38,079 bases of DNA from Flavimaricola sp. (GCA_020629175.1 JAHDDU010000029.1:1-38079); one strand, 5' to 3'; counted from the stretch's first letter, positions 24,481 to 32,591 are shown. Numbers and translations: made by a program. Notes: generated from the sequence alone by a model not told the origin.

Positions 24481-24498
24481 CTACCTACTAGTAGATAG
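24481..24498. promoter_or_regulatory. Palindromic operator upstream of the cupin operon
   Basis: CTACCTACTAGTAGATAG is an 18-bp palindrome with one mismatched pair, centred about 28 bp before the cupin ATG at 24461. Next to it is an inverted CTTGAC/GTCAAG pair (24500-24517). Read on the minus strand, that pair supplies a TTGACG -35-like hexamer about 17 bp before the palindrome centre. It is probably the TetR operator. Confidence 0.6.
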
Positions 24499-24543
24499 TC
24501 TTGACAGACCCGTCAAGGGCTCCCTAACTTCATCTGACCCATA

Positions 24544-24610
24544 AACTCTGGGGGGAGACGCCGACGGCGGCGGGGGGCAACGCCCCCCATTGGTCGGATG
24601 CCGAAGGCAT
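24544..24610. repeat. Rhodobacteraceae-type GC-rich extragenic repeat
   Basis: It lies just past the kynU stop. Read on the minus strand it gives ATGCC-TTC-GGCAT, then GGGGGGC-GTT-GCCCCCC, then a CGCCGCCGTCGGCG-like stem and CCCCCCAGAGT. From memory, similar GGGGGC...GCCCCC...CTCCCCC elements recur between genes in Rhodobacteraceae. It may terminate kynU or stabilise its mRNA. Confidence 0.5.
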
Positions 24611-24628
24611 TCGAAACCTTTTGGCTGA

Positions 24629-25816
24629 TCAGGTCACACGACTCTTGGTCTTGTAATGAGGCGCATCCCACAGTCGGTCCTTCAGCACGGTTTCCAAAAC
24701 ATCCACCGCCGCAATCACATCCTCACGCCCAATAAAGAGCGGCGTGAAACCGAACCGCATCACGTTCGGAGCGCGGAAATCTCCGATCACATTGCGGTCA
24801 ATCAGGGCCTGCATCGCTGGGTACCCATGCTCAAACGCGAAAGAAACCTGGCTGCCCCGCTCCGCCCCCACGCGCGGTGAGATCAGCGTCAGCTGCGGGC
24901 AGCGCGCTTCCACCTCGGCGATGAACAGATCACACAGCGCGATTGAGGCCGCGCGAACCTCTGCCACGCTGGTCTTTTCCCAAACCACCATCGCCCGTTC
25001 GAGCGCGGCCAATTGGAGAACAGACGGCGTGCCCACGCGCATCCGTTCAATATCCGGCGCGGGGGTGTAGCTCTGGTCAAAGGCAAAGGGCGCTTTATGC
25101 CCCAACCATCCCGACAGGGCTGGCGTGACCGAGGCCGCAAGATCAGGACGGACATAGATAAAGGCAGGCGCGCCCGGCCCACCGTTGAGGTATTTGTATG
25201 TGCAGCCCACCGCAAATTCGCAGCCTGAGCCCGCAAGGTCCACATCCACCGCACCTGCACTATGCGCCAGATCCCAGACCATAACGGCGCCTGCCGCCTG
25301 CGCCGCGTTGGTGATCGCGACCATGTCATGCCGCCTGCCGGTGCGGTAATCCACCTCCGTCAACATCACCACCGCAACCGTATCATCGATCGCGGCAATC
25401 ACATCTTCGGGGTCCACAACCTTTAGCGCATAGCCCTGCCCTTTGAGGTCGATCAGCCCCTCTGCCATGTAAAGGTCCGAGGGAAAGTTGCCATTGTCTG
25501 ACAGGATCACCCGCCGCTCAGGGCGCAAGGCCAAACCGGCGGCCAGAGCCTGAAACACTTTGATCGACAGCGTGTCACCCATCACCACGGATCCATCTGG
25601 CGCACCGATGAGAGAAGCGACCTGATTGCCCACGCGGGTTGGCTGCTCCATCCAACCGCAGCTGTTCCAGCCCTTGATCAGCTGCCCGCCCCATTGGGCC
25701 TCGACAGCATCTTTGACCGCATCCGAGACACCCTTGACCAGAGGCCCCAGCGAGTTGCCATCAAGGTAAATCATCCCTTCAGGAATATCGAAAAGCTCTT
25801 TCATCGGCAGTGGCAT
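24629..25816 (-). CDS. kynU: Kynureninase
   Basis: This PLP-dependent hydrolase (395 residues) cleaves kynurenine to anthranilate and alanine in tryptophan breakdown. Visible motifs are MIYLDGNSLGPL near the N-terminus, VVMLTEVDYRTGRRHDM, WDLAHSAGAVDVDL and CTYKYLNGGPGAPAFIYV, whose lysine forms the PLP Schiff base. The C-terminal FRAPNVMRFGFTPLFIGREDV is typical. I set the start at ATG 25816 because AAGGATGA precedes it and homology begins there; the in-frame extension to 25891 would run into the upstream TauE gene. The rest of the kynurenine pathway (tryptophan dioxygenase, kynurenine formamidase) is not in the window. Confidence 0.93.
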   Translation of the reverse strand: MPLPMKELFDIPEGMIYLDGNSLGPLVKGVSDAVKDAVEAQWGGQLIKGWNSCGWMEQPTRVGNQVASLIGAPDGSVVMGDTLSIKVFQALAAGLALRPERRVILSDNGNFPSDLYMAEGLIDLKGQGYALKVVDPEDVIAAIDDTVAVVMLTEVDYRTGRRHDMVAITNAAQAAGAVMVWDLAHSAGAVDVDLAGSGCEFAVGCTYKYLNGGPGAPAFIYVRPDLAASVTPALSGWLGHKAPFAFDQSYTPAPDIERMRVGTPSVLQLAALERAMVVWEKTSVAEVRAASIALCDLFIAEVEARCPQLTLISPRVGAERGSQVSFAFEHGYPAMQALIDRNVIGDFRAPNVMRFGFTPLFIGREDVIAAVDVLETVLKDRLWDAPHYKTKSRVT

Positions 25817-25883
25817 GGGCTCATCCTTTTGGCTGGGGTCGGGCAGTCTTAGGCTGTACTGCGCAGCGGGGCTACCCCTTGCA

Positions 25884-26630
25884 TCAGCCAAACCACACGG
25901 TCAACAAAGTGCCCAGCCCCATCAACAGCGTCAGCAGGATCAGCAATCGGCGAAAGCCCGTATCACTGAGCCGCCCGAAAACCCAGATGCCCACCTGTGC
26001 CGCGACAAGCCCTGTCGGTACCACGATCAACGCCGCGTTTAGCGTCGTGCGATCATAGGCGCCCTTGGCAAATAACAGGCACACGGTCGTAATGAGCATC
26101 GCCATATTATAGGGCTGCACAACCGCGCGGGTTTCCATCTTGGTCCAGGGCCGGAGTGCTGTCCACAGGGTCGGGATCGCGCCTGATATCCCCGCCATCC
26201 CCCCAAGGACGCCGCCGATCCCGCCTGCCACACCGTCAATCACCGGCGTCGGGCGCGAAAACGCGGGCAAGGTCGCTCGAAATCCAAAGTAGCCACCATA
26301 AAGGATCAGCAGCGCCGCCACCGCAAGCCGCAACACATCCGCATCAATAACCCCAAGCAGCCACACGCCCACCGGCACGCCCACAAGACCCGGCACGGCG
26401 AACCGCATAAGCCGCGCCAAATTGCGCAGCATCACCTTGCGGACCAGCCAGACCCCTTGGATGCCCGCAAGCATGGACATGAGTGTCACCAGCGCCACCG
26501 CTGTCACCGGCTCAACCGCCAGCAAAAAGAACCCCAGCGCGAACATGCCCGTCGCGGTCCCCGCCAGCCCGTTGATGAACCCGCCTGATAGGGCCCCAAG
26601 CACCAGAAAGAGGATCATCTCCCCACTCAT
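25884..26630 (-). CDS. TauE/SafE-family membrane transporter
   Basis: This is a 248-residue integral membrane protein with about seven to eight hydrophobic segments. It shows the family's two-fold pattern: GALSGGFINGLAGTATGMFALGF near the start and GVAGGIGGVLGGMAGISGAIPTLWTAL in the middle. TauE/SafE proteins export or import small sulfur or organic anions. ATG 26630 overlaps the stop of the upstream decarboxylase-like gene in ATGA, so it is translationally coupled. Its partner implies an aromatic or organic-acid substrate, but this is inference. Confidence 0.87.
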   Translation of the reverse strand: MSGEMILFLVLGALSGGFINGLAGTATGMFALGFFLLAVEPVTAVALVTLMSMLAGIQGVWLVRKVMLRNLARLMRFAVPGLVGVPVGVWLLGVIDADVLRLAVAALLILYGGYFGFRATLPAFSRPTPVIDGVAGGIGGVLGGMAGISGAIPTLWTALRPWTKMETRAVVQPYNMAMLITTVCLLFAKGAYDRTTLNAALIVVPTGLVAAQVGIWVFGRLSDTGFRRLLILLTLLMGLGTLLTVWFG

Positions 26631-27016
26631 GAGGCGGCAGCTTCCGCCTCCATTTCGGAAAAGGTGGCCTTGGCGATCTTTAGCGCCTGATTAGCGCGCG
26701 GCACGCCTGCGTAAATGGCCACATGCTGAAATGCCTCTATCACATCCTGCTTGCTGGCCCCGGTGCGGGCCGTCGCACGGATGTGCATCGGAATTTCCTC
26801 GACATTGCCTAAGGCCGCCAAAAGCGCCAGCGTGATCATGGAACGTTCGCGCAGGCTGATCGCGTCAGACGCCCAGACCCGACCCCAGGCCCCTTCGGTG
26901 ATCAGCGCCTGAAACGCCGCATCAATCTCTGTCTCCATCGCTTGGGCGCGATCCACATGCGCGTCGCCAAGGACGGCCCGGCGCACGGCTTCTCCGGTTT
27001 TCTTAGTCTCAGACAC
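26627..27016 (-). CDS. Carboxymuconolactone decarboxylase family protein (PcaC-like)
   Basis: This is a 129-residue all-helical protein of the CMD / AhpD-like family. It shows the PcaC pattern: RRAVLGDAHVDRAQ at the N-terminus, FQALITEGAWGRVWASDAISLRERSMITLALLAALG, then EEIPMHIRATARTGASKQDVIEAFQHVAIYAGVPRANQAL with the conserved His. There is no CXXC, so it is not a peroxidase-type member. I chose GTG 27016 because AGGGGG precedes it and the family homology begins there; upstream codons in frame read through the spacer. Classical PcaC decarboxylates gamma-carboxymuconolactone in the protocatechuate path, but no other pca gene is seen, so the substrate may differ. It is coupled to the TauE/SafE gene. 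Confidence 0.82.
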   Translation of the reverse strand: MSETKKTGEAVRRAVLGDAHVDRAQAMETEIDAAFQALITEGAWGRVWASDAISLRERSMITLALLAALGNVEEIPMHIRATARTGASKQDVIEAFQHVAIYAGVPRANQALKIAKATFSEMEAEAAAS

Positions 27017-27080
27017 CTGTTGGCCCCCTTGCCTTTGGGGCCAACACTGCGGGCAAGATCGTCGAAAGTAAACGCCGAGG

Positions 27081-28283
27081 TCAGGTTTGGCGCAGCAATC
27101 GCAATCTGCCATCACCCACGCCAAAGTCCGTCCCGTCGATCTGCCAGAGATCGCGGAGGATCGCTTGATAGACGTGCCGGTAGTCCGTTGTGTGGGCCAG
27201 ATCACCCTCAACCAGCTGCTCGAGCGACGGGCGCGCGCCTGTCAGCCCGCCTGCCACGGCACCACCACTGATAAACACTGGGGCCGCCGTGCCATGATCC
27301 GTTCCGCCCGACGCATTCTCCCGCGCCGTGCGGCCAAACTCGGAATAGGTGACCACGGTGATCTGATCCCACAGCCCCGCATCGCGCATTGCACTGGCAA
27401 AGGCGCTGATGGCGTCTGTCAGATCCCCCAGCAGCGCGGCATGCTCGCCCGGCTGATTATCATGTGTGTCATATCCATCCTGCACAACCTTCAGCACAGG
27501 CACATCCACGCCCGCGTCCAAAAGCCGGGCGGCGGTGCGCAACTGTGCCCCCAGATCGGATTCGGGGAAGGCCCAACTGCGCGCCGGGCTATGCTCCAGT
27601 TTGCGCCGGATCGCCTCACCCGTCACTTGCGCGCTCTCATAGGTCTCGAGCACATGATCGAGCGGCGAGAGGCTTCCGGCGGGTCGCACCGGGTGCTGGC
27701 CGTCCGGCAGATATTGCAGCGTCTCCATGAACAAATCTTCGTCGCGCATCGCTGAAAACCGACCTGCCCCGTCTAGCGGACCCATGCCGCCGCCCAGAAC
27801 GAGGCCTTCGGCATCGCGGCCCACGAGCGCGCCACCTGGCGCAAAGGCAGACGACACCCAGCCATTGCGCACAGTACTCGTGGCCCCCAATCCCGCGTTC
27901 CAGATTTCGATCGAGCGAAAGTGTGAGCGGTTGGGATCCGGGTAGCCGACCCCCTCCACAATCTGAGCCTCGCCCCGTTCCCATAAATCGGCAAATCCAC
28001 GCATTGCCGGGTGCAGCCCAGTGTCGGGGTCAAGGCCCAAAACATCCCGCGCATTGATCCCGATCTCAGGCCGCAGGGCGCGATACGCAGGGTCAGTGAT
28101 CGGAATAACCGAATTCAGCCCATCATTGCCGCCGGCAAGCTCCACGAGAATAAGAACGTGCCCTGAGATAGGTTTGGACCCAGCGGCCTGAACAAATCCC
28201 GGCAACGTCAGCAACGGCAGGCTCGCTGCGCTTGAACCCAAGGCTGACAGAAACTTGCGGCGGGTTGGTGAAAGCAATGTCAT
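27081..28283 (-). CDS. DUF1501 family protein, Tat-exported
   Basis: This 400-residue DUF1501 protein has sulfatase/alkaline-phosphatase-like features. It has a twin-arginine signal (SPTRRKFLSALGSSAASLPLLTLPGFVQAAG), so it is folded before export. Family blocks include HVLILVELAGGNDGLNSVIPITDPAYRALRP, FRSIEIWNAG, DGYDTHDNQPGEHAALLGDL and TVVTYSEFGRTARENASGGTDHGTAAPVFISGG. ATG 28283 has AGGAGA at seven bases. It follows the DUF1800 gene by 11 bp; DUF1800-DUF1501 pairs are a common genomic partnership whose function is still not defined. Confidence 0.88.
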   Translation of the reverse strand: MTLLSPTRRKFLSALGSSAASLPLLTLPGFVQAAGSKPISGHVLILVELAGGNDGLNSVIPITDPAYRALRPEIGINARDVLGLDPDTGLHPAMRGFADLWERGEAQIVEGVGYPDPNRSHFRSIEIWNAGLGATSTVRNGWVSSAFAPGGALVGRDAEGLVLGGGMGPLDGAGRFSAMRDEDLFMETLQYLPDGQHPVRPAGSLSPLDHVLETYESAQVTGEAIRRKLEHSPARSWAFPESDLGAQLRTAARLLDAGVDVPVLKVVQDGYDTHDNQPGEHAALLGDLTDAISAFASAMRDAGLWDQITVVTYSEFGRTARENASGGTDHGTAAPVFISGGAVAGGLTGARPSLEQLVEGDLAHTTDYRHVYQAILRDLWQIDGTDFGVGDGRLRLLRQT

Positions 28284-28294
28284 CGTCTCTCTCC

Positions 28295-30370
28295 TCATTT
28301 CACTTGATACCGGGGTGACAGGATCAGCTGCCGCAACAGCGCCTCGGCATCCTGCACAACCATCTCATCCCGCAGTCCCTGCTGCGGACGCGGCACAGCC
28401 AGAACGGCCTCGGCCACCCGCATACTCTCGGGTCCCGTTCCGGGCAGCGCGTTGATCCAGTCGCGCGGGCTTGCATAGATCACCTCTGGCTGCAGGACGC
28501 GGCGGCTGGCTTCCTCTTGCGCCTCCAACATGGCATCAACCTCCGCCTCACTTTGCCCGGCGCGGTAACCACTGGTCCCAAGCACAGACGGACGGCTCAA
28601 CGCAGAGACAAAGGTCCCCTCAGTGCCCCCAAAAGCCGAACGTCCACTTTCCGAAAACTGACGCGCCGCGGCGAGAACCTGTTCAAGATCAGCCGTTTCC
28701 TCACCGTATTCCGCTTGCTGGTAGACACGTTGGCCGGCGGTGGTTTCGAGCATCGCAGGCAAATGCGCAGCAATCGCCGCCGCCAGAGCCTGATCAGGGC
28801 CGGTATCACTCTCCCAATAGGCCATGATCCCGTCCCACGGCTCAAGCGCGATCCAATTGGCGTCTTCCTCGTCCCGCGGCAACCCGGCAAAGCACTCAGG
28901 CGCACAATCGCCCGTGTAGGCATAAACAGCGGCCCAGTCCTCGTCGGGCTGATGCTCAAGCCAGAGTGGGATAGACCGCCACGTCTCACCCCCAAAGCTC
29001 ACATCATACAGGGTGAACGCACCGCCGAATCCATCCTCTTCGGAACGAGGCTCCACATAGCTTGCAAAGACCTGCCCCACCCGCAAATCCTGCGGGCGGG
29101 CATCCAACTGCGCGGGCGCTGCGGCCGCGGTCATCATCATGTCTGCCGGTGTCGTGTCTGCCGCGCCCTGCAACAAATAGGTCAGCGTTGTCGCCCGGCC
29201 GGAGGCTGTAGCGTCATTGATCCATTCAACCCCTTCGGGCCAACCACCAACATTTGGCGGCATGAACAGCGATTGACCCAGCTCCTCGGCCATCCACCAC
29301 ATCACACGCCCGTCTGACAGCTCAAGGCCAAAGGTGCGCGTTGTCCCCACCAGCAGTTCCACCGGCGATTTGATCAACCGCCCGCGATTGGCAGGGTCCC
29401 AGAAGGCGTCGCTCAGGAACATCGCCTCCAGCAGCGGCGCGATCTGCCATTCGGCGCCGCGCCAAACCTCGACCAGTTCGGACACAGCAACAGGGTCCGG
29501 CACGTCTGAGATAAAGGTCTTCCAAAGTTGCTCGACGATATAAGGGCCAAACTCTGGATTCTGCAGCGTCAGCGCCACAAGGTCTTCGGCCTTGAACGCA
29601 CCGCGCTGCCCGAACAGGTCTTTTTCGCCGTCGTCGTGGTCCTCTGCAAGGAACACCGGCACCGGCGCGCCCTCTTCAGCCAAGGTATAGCCCGTCAGTA
29701 TCCGCGCCGCAGCCCGCACATCGTTCTGATCATAGCCGCGCCCTTCACCAAGGGTGAACAACTCCAGAAACTCGCGGCCAAGGTCTTCGTTCGGGGCATC
29801 AACGGTGTTGGTCGTATTGCTCAGATACTGCAACATCGCCGGATCGAGCAGCATGCCCTGCGCCAACCGCGCGAAATCCCCCGCTGCATGGGTGCGCAAA
29901 AACGCATTCTGCTGCGCCATCCACTGGGCGTTTTCATGCGCTTCAAACGAATTGGCAAAATGGTCCGACCAGAACAGCGTCAAACGCTCGGTCAATGGCG
30001 ACGGGGTCGACACCATCTCGGCCAGCCACCAGGCGGACAGCTCTTCAAGCTCCATATACCGGTTGGCATAAAACAGATCGGTTTGCGTATCGCCCAACGC
30101 CCAGATGAGATCGTAAGGATAGGTCCAATCCTCGGACCATGCGGGCAGTGGCGTCACAGCACTTGTCCGCAAATCCGCCATGATGCGGGCCACACCTTCT
30201 TGAAACGACAAGCCGGTGAAGGCTGTGATCTCATGCGGGGCGGCGCCAAATCCAGTGCGCGCGATCAGGTGCCGTGCCTCTTGCGGCGTCATCGCCTCGG
30301 GCCCGGCGCTTGCGCCCTGTGCCAATACACCCGCCGCCATGACAAATGCAGCCAACCCTTTGCCAGTCAT
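28295..30370 (-). CDS. DUF1800 family exported protein
   Basis: This 691-residue exported protein has a signal peptide (MTGKGLAAFVMAAGVLAQGASAG). DUF1800 blocks are IARTGFGAAPHEITAFTGLSFQ, LTLFWSDHFANSFE, NEDLGREFLELFTLGEGRGYDQNDVRAAARILTGYTL, FLSDAFWDPANRGRLIKSPVELLVGTTRTFG and SLFMPPNVGGWPEGVEWIN. After these an unusual insert of about 170 residues (roughly 430-600, with paired Cys in TGDCAPECFAG) precedes a final helical block (LLRQLILSPRYQ). ATG 30370 is fixed by AAGGAGGATTGC just before it. It is coupled to DUF1501 downstream and follows a two-component system. Confidence 0.88.
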   Translation of the reverse strand: MTGKGLAAFVMAAGVLAQGASAGPEAMTPQEARHLIARTGFGAAPHEITAFTGLSFQEGVARIMADLRTSAVTPLPAWSEDWTYPYDLIWALGDTQTDLFYANRYMELEELSAWWLAEMVSTPSPLTERLTLFWSDHFANSFEAHENAQWMAQQNAFLRTHAAGDFARLAQGMLLDPAMLQYLSNTTNTVDAPNEDLGREFLELFTLGEGRGYDQNDVRAAARILTGYTLAEEGAPVPVFLAEDHDDGEKDLFGQRGAFKAEDLVALTLQNPEFGPYIVEQLWKTFISDVPDPVAVSELVEVWRGAEWQIAPLLEAMFLSDAFWDPANRGRLIKSPVELLVGTTRTFGLELSDGRVMWWMAEELGQSLFMPPNVGGWPEGVEWINDATASGRATTLTYLLQGAADTTPADMMMTAAAAPAQLDARPQDLRVGQVFASYVEPRSEEDGFGGAFTLYDVSFGGETWRSIPLWLEHQPDEDWAAVYAYTGDCAPECFAGLPRDEEDANWIALEPWDGIMAYWESDTGPDQALAAAIAAHLPAMLETTAGQRVYQQAEYGEETADLEQVLAAARQFSESGRSAFGGTEGTFVSALSRPSVLGTSGYRAGQSEAEVDAMLEAQEEASRRVLQPEVIYASPRDWINALPGTGPESMRVAEAVLAVPRPQQGLRDEMVVQDAEALLRQLILSPRYQVK

Positions 30371-30440
30371 GCAATCCTCCTTCGCTCCGCCAGACACAGC
30401 GTCTGACGCAAAGAAGATTACCACAGGCTTTTGCAGAGAC

Positions 30441-30482
30441 AGGTTACATGTCGCCGACGCAATTCATACAAACCTGTAACCT
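30441..30482. promoter_or_regulatory. Inverted repeat AGGTTACA / TGTAACCT upstream of DUF1800
   Basis: AGGTTACA (30441-30448) and TGTAACCT (30475-30482) are perfect inverse copies, 26 bp apart. Overlapping ACAGGTT (30439-30445) and AACCTGT (30471-30477) repeat the symmetry. The pair lies in the 117-bp gap between the sensor-kinase stop and the DUF1800 start, fitting a binding site for the adjacent response regulator. Confidence 0.5.
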
Positions 30483-30487
30483 TGGCC

Positions 30488-31873
30488 TCAGCCCTTGAAA
30501 ACAAGCGTCAATTCAGCCCCTCGCGCATCGGGAGATAAGCGGATCTCCGCGCCGTGCAGCTCGGCTATGGCATGCACAAGGCTGAGGCCCAACCCATTGC
30601 CCGCCGTGGACCGGCTTGCATCCGCACGAAAGAAACGATCAAAGATGCGATCCCTGTCGACCGGCGAAATCCCCGGACCGTCATCGGCGACCACAAGCGC
30701 GATCCCCTCCGGCGCAGGGTGCAGTGCGACGGTGACCCGCGCTGCATCCCGCGAATGCTCGAGCGCGTTTTCAAGCAGATTGGACACCGCCTGCTCGATC
30801 AATTCCCTGTCACCGATCACGCGCAAACCCGGCGCGATGTTCGCGCGGAACGTTTTGTCAGCGTCATCGAACAAGGGCCCATAGGCCTCACAAAGCCCCC
30901 CAATGCTGTCAGAGAGATCAAACTCGGCAAAGGCGGCCCGCCGGCTCCCCGCCTTGACCTCCCCCAGCCGCAGCAACGCATCGAACACGCGCATCAGCTG
31001 CCCCTGCGCTGCCTCGGCGGCCTCCACATGCTCTTCCACCGCCGCCGCATCGTCCTTATCGCGCCGGATCAGTTCCAGACGGCCGCCGATATTGCTCAGC
31101 GGTGTGCGCAGATCATGGGCCACACCCACGCTGACCGCTTCGATGTTGCTGTTCAGACGTGCCACTTCATCGAGCATCGTATTGATGCCGCCCGCCAGCC
31201 GGTCAAACTCATCATGGCGCGCCGATTGCGGGGCGCGCATCTCCATCTCACCCGCCCCCACTGCGGCCGTTGTGGCCGAAATATCCTCAATCCGGCGATA
31301 GACCCGTTTGCTCACCGCAAAACCGGTGATGAGCGAGAGCGGCAGCACGATCAGCAACAGCGCCAGCGTCCCGAACATCGCAAAACCCAACGTATTCTCC
31401 CGCGCGGGGTCCACAAAGACGCCAATGTTCAGACTGTCCCCCCCACGCAAGACCGCACGGTGAACCAGCACCGGGTCTGAGATGTCGGGATGATCCAGCC
31501 GTTGGGTGCTGAACCCATCCTCCCCATGCAACCCGTCGAATCCTGCGATCACGTCGTAATCCGCATCGCGCAGCACCCAGATGTAGGTGCCCGCGTCCAG
31601 CATCTCGTAGATCAGATCATCTTCCCAGATCAGGTCTTCGCCGTCGCGGATCTCCTCCTCGACCAAGGCCTCAACCCCGCGCCCGTAGTAGACCTCCTGG
31701 CCATAAGCCATCTCCGCTTCGAGGCCTGCTGTTTGCGCACGATCAATCCGCCAGACCACAGCCCCGCAAATGGCCCAAAGCAGGATCAGACTGACCAGCA
31801 CAAACATAGCACTGGACCGCACGATCTGCTGAAACACGGTCGAACCGAGGATATTAGTCTGTAGCGAGGACAT
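30488..31873 (-). CDS. Membrane sensor histidine kinase
   Basis: This 461-residue sensor is paired with the upstream OmpR-type regulator, overlapping it by 20 bp. It has a transmembrane helix at 22-41, a periplasmic sensor region at about 43-160 (acidic, no recognised ligand fold), a second helix at 163-186 and a HAMP segment after it. The dimerisation/H-box is SVGVAHDLRTPLSNIGGRLELI with phospho-acceptor His253. The ATPase blocks are NLLENALEHS (N), ADDGPGISPVDRDRIFDRFFRAD (G1/F) and GNGLGLSLVHAIAELHG (G2). The sensed signal is unknown. Confidence 0.9.
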   Translation of the reverse strand: MSSLQTNILGSTVFQQIVRSSAMFVLVSLILLWAICGAVVWRIDRAQTAGLEAEMAYGQEVYYGRGVEALVEEEIRDGEDLIWEDDLIYEMLDAGTYIWVLRDADYDVIAGFDGLHGEDGFSTQRLDHPDISDPVLVHRAVLRGGDSLNIGVFVDPARENTLGFAMFGTLALLLIVLPLSLITGFAVSKRVYRRIEDISATTAAVGAGEMEMRAPQSARHDEFDRLAGGINTMLDEVARLNSNIEAVSVGVAHDLRTPLSNIGGRLELIRRDKDDAAAVEEHVEAAEAAQGQLMRVFDALLRLGEVKAGSRRAAFAEFDLSDSIGGLCEAYGPLFDDADKTFRANIAPGLRVIGDRELIEQAVSNLLENALEHSRDAARVTVALHPAPEGIALVVADDGPGISPVDRDRIFDRFFRADASRSTAGNGLGLSLVHAIAELHGAEIRLSPDARGAELTLVFKG

Positions 31874-32528
31874 AGCCCGATCCTCTTACCGTGCGGATCA
31901 GCTCCGTCTCAAAGGGTTTGTCCACTTTCGTGCGCAGACGGCTCATATGGGTTTGCACGAGGCTTGTCTTGGGATCAAAGCGGTAGCCCCAGACCTGCTC
32001 GAGCAAAATGGTACGCGTGACGACCTGCCCTGCATGCTGCATCATGAAATCAAGCAGCCGGAACTCCAGCGGCGACAGATCCAGAAGCGTCTCGCCCCGA
32101 TGCGCCGTCCGCTTGACCCGGTCGAGGTGTAGTGGCCCAACCTGCACCTCTGTCGCCTCAACCGGCCGCGTCGGACGCCGGGCAATGATCTTGAGCCGGG
32201 CCAATAGTTCGGACATGGCAAAAGGTTTGAGAAGGTAATCATCCGCCCCCGCTTCCAGCCCTTCAACCCGGTCCTGAATGGCGGTTCGCGCGGTCAGCAT
32301 CAGCACGGGTGTCGCCACACCAGCGCCCCGGATCAGGCGCAGCGCATCCACGCCGTCCATGCCCGGCAACATCCGATCAAGGATCACCGCATCAAAGTCC
32401 CGGCCTGAAACGGCAAGAATTCCCTCTTGCGCCGTTGTGCACAGCAAAGGGTCCCACCCCGCCTCACGAAGACCACGTTGAAGGTAGCTCCCCGTTTCGG
32501 GGTCATCTTCGATGATGAGGATATTCAT
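31854..32528 (-). CDS. OmpR/PhoB-family response regulator
   Basis: This is a 224-residue regulator. The receiver domain has the acidic pocket (EDD near residues 7-9), phospho-acceptor D51 (VILDRMLPGMDG), T79 (LTAR) and K101 (LLKPF). The winged-helix output domain follows from about 127 (VGPLHLDRVKRTAHRGETLLDLSPLEFRLLDFMMQHAGQVVTRTILLEQVWGYRFD...VRGSGYVLATD). It is the first gene of the pair and likely acts on DNA near the kinase and DUF1800 genes. A 13-bp inverted repeat lies just upstream. Confidence 0.92.
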   Translation of the reverse strand: MNILIIEDDPETGSYLQRGLREAGWDPLLCTTAQEGILAVSGRDFDAVILDRMLPGMDGVDALRLIRGAGVATPVLMLTARTAIQDRVEGLEAGADDYLLKPFAMSELLARLKIIARRPTRPVEATEVQVGPLHLDRVKRTAHRGETLLDLSPLEFRLLDFMMQHAGQVVTRTILLEQVWGYRFDPKTSLVQTHMSRLRTKVDKPFETELIRTVRGSGYVLATD

Positions 32529-32535
32529 GCAAGTC

Positions 32536-32572
32536 CGGGTGCTATGGTCATATCAGACCACCATAGCACCCG
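32536..32572. promoter_or_regulatory. Perfect 13-bp inverted repeat between ugpC-like ATPase and response regulator
   Basis: CGGGTGCTATGGT (32536-32548) and ACCATAGCACCCG (32560-32572) are perfect inverse copies, with 11 bp between. It lies eight bases before the regulator start, in the 63-bp gap after the ATPase stop. There is no T-run on the minus strand, so termination is doubtful. It could be a hairpin in the leader of the regulator mRNA or an operator. Confidence 0.55.
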
Positions 32573-32591
32573 AAAACAGTCTCGCCAGAGG

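Noticed and set aside
28517-31480. Several plus-strand open frames of 260-310 residues opposite DUF1800 and the sensor kinase
   Set aside because: They are rich in Arg, His and Pro without domains, as expected for the antisense of GC-rich genes.
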